Source: Acetobacteraceae bacterium | GTDB lineage: Bacteria; Pseudomonadota; Alphaproteobacteria; Acetobacterales; Acetobacteraceae | Reading direction: 5' to 3' | DNA: 5,930 nt | Assembly (NCBI GenBank): GCA_025356735.1 | Contig: JANXRT010000139.1 | Coordinates: 1 to 5,930, forward strand | Shown: piece by piece, positions 5,391-5,930 of the stretch | Numbering within the stretch: the stretch's first letter is position 1 | How the letters are laid out: each line of letters begins with the position of its first letter | Notes under the pieces: generated by a model | Seen by the model: the letters and a program-made list of their open reading frames with translations, nothing else | Database searches by the model: none | Told to the model about the DNA's origin: nothing | Made by a program: the position numbers and the translations under genes

Positions 5391-5930
5391 TACCGGAGCT
5401 TCTCCAGCATCGTCTCAAAGGTGATGCATACGGCGTTCCTGCCTCGCAGCAGAACGCCGCTCTGAACAACACCTTTCATGTTGATTGCGGAGACCTCGAT
5501 CTCGGCGCGCAGCTCGCCATCGCGCGTCCGGACGTGACCGCTGCGGACGAGCACCTCGATGGCGTCGTCGGGGATCACGGTGCCGTCGGCGAAGCACGTG
5601 CCGACCAGGCTGCCGAGACCGCCTCGGACGACGGCTTCATGCACGCCGTGGCGGCGGCAGATTTCTTCCAGCGCCAGGCATAGATCGATGTTCGGGCGAA
5701 TGCGCGCCGCGATCATCCGGCCTCGCCCAGAGCCCGCTGTTGTCGGCGTGAACAAGGAAAAATTAGTTTCGGGATCAGGGCGCGCCTCAATCCGCACCTC
5801 GGGCATGGCGAAGGCGCGGAGTTCGGCGGCAAAGGATAGGATCGTGTCTCCGGTAAGGATGTGGCCGCCCCGGATTGCGCCGTCGGCATCGGTCCAGACC
5901 CCGTGGCAGTGCAGCGACGGCGCGCCGTCG
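5390..5930 (-). CDS. PPC/DUF296 (PCC) domain protein with two domains, 5' end beyond window
   Basis: The minus-strand frame is open from base 5929 to a TAA at 5392-5390, giving 179 visible residues and no visible start. The first 60 or so are the C-terminal half of one PPC domain: LHCHGVWTDADG and GGHILTGDTI, with the HxH and GGH histidines seen in bacterial PPC proteins, then RPDPETNFSLF. Residues about 68-179 form a second complete PPC-like domain (ARIRPNIDLCLALEEICRRHG, VVRGGLGSL, ending GRNAVCITFETMLEKLR). In this second copy the HxH and GGH positions are replaced (VSA, SGV). The ATG at 5806 is internal to the protein, since conserved sequence continues upstream. The family (COG1661, PF03479) was named for similarity to plant AT-hook proteins and its bacterial role is poorly known; DNA binding is not established here. 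It is convergent with the thiamine-diphosphate enzyme gene. Confidence 0.82.
   Translation of the reverse strand, partial: DGAPSLHCHGVWTDADGAIRGGHILTGDTILSFAAELRAFAMPEVRIEARPDPETNFSLFTPTTAGSGRGRMIAARIRPNIDLCLALEEICRRHGVHEAVVRGGLGSLVGTCFADGTVIPDDAIEVLVRSGHVRTRDGELRAEIEVSAINMKGVVQSGVLLRGRNAVCITFETMLEKLR

Noticed and set aside
5384..5683. 99-codon open frame on the plus strand
   Set aside because: Antisense to the PPC-domain gene and without recognisable features. The minus-strand reading is conserved-looking to the window edge.

Overview
The window comes from a GC-rich bacterium. The codon use (third positions mostly G or C), the gene families and a GGGGCTCTGCCCC-type hairpin cluster fit an alphaproteobacterium, probably of the Acetobacteraceae/Rhodospirillales type. 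That placement is inferred from general style, not from a marker gene. No RNA gene, CRISPR array, transposase, integrase or phage gene is visible.

Layout, left to right. (1) Positions 1-1953, minus strand: a large gene that is open at the left edge. It encodes a GH26-like (clan GH-A) glycoside hydrolase domain followed by at least three tandem calcium-dependent CBM60-type xylan-binding modules. It has no signal peptide. (2) Positions 1954-2103: an AT-rich intergenic island with a good sigma70-type promoter and ribosome-binding site for the glycosidase, plus an AT-rich inverted repeat. (3) Positions 2104-3492, minus strand: a probable two-gene unit. A small stand-alone Lrp/AsnC ligand-binding (RAM) domain protein comes first, then a membrane-anchored alpha/beta hydrolase. 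(4) Positions 3493-3612: a divergent intergenic region with inverted repeats that overlap a weak candidate promoter. (5) Positions 3613-5304, plus strand: a complete thiamine-diphosphate enzyme of the acetolactate-synthase-like superfamily. It lacks the sequence signature of true acetohydroxyacid synthases. (6) Positions 5305-5389: a short convergent spacer packed with three back-to-back GC hairpins and a fourth stem-loop. (7) Positions 5390-5930, minus strand: a PPC/DUF296 (PCC) domain gene open at the right edge, with the end of one domain and a whole second domain that has lost the histidines of the first.

Two of the five genes run off the window, so they have no visible stop (left) or start (right). 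No single pathway links the genes. The glycosidase is a self-contained secreted polysaccharide-degradation unit. The RAM protein, the hydrolase and the thiamine-diphosphate enzyme form a divergent metabolic cluster whose substrates cannot be read from sequence. I see no clear new defence or mobile system. The most notable items are the signal-peptide-less multi-CBM glycosidase, the RAM domain beside an acetolactate-synthase-like enzyme that has no ACT-domain subunit gene next to it, and the degenerate PPC duplication.
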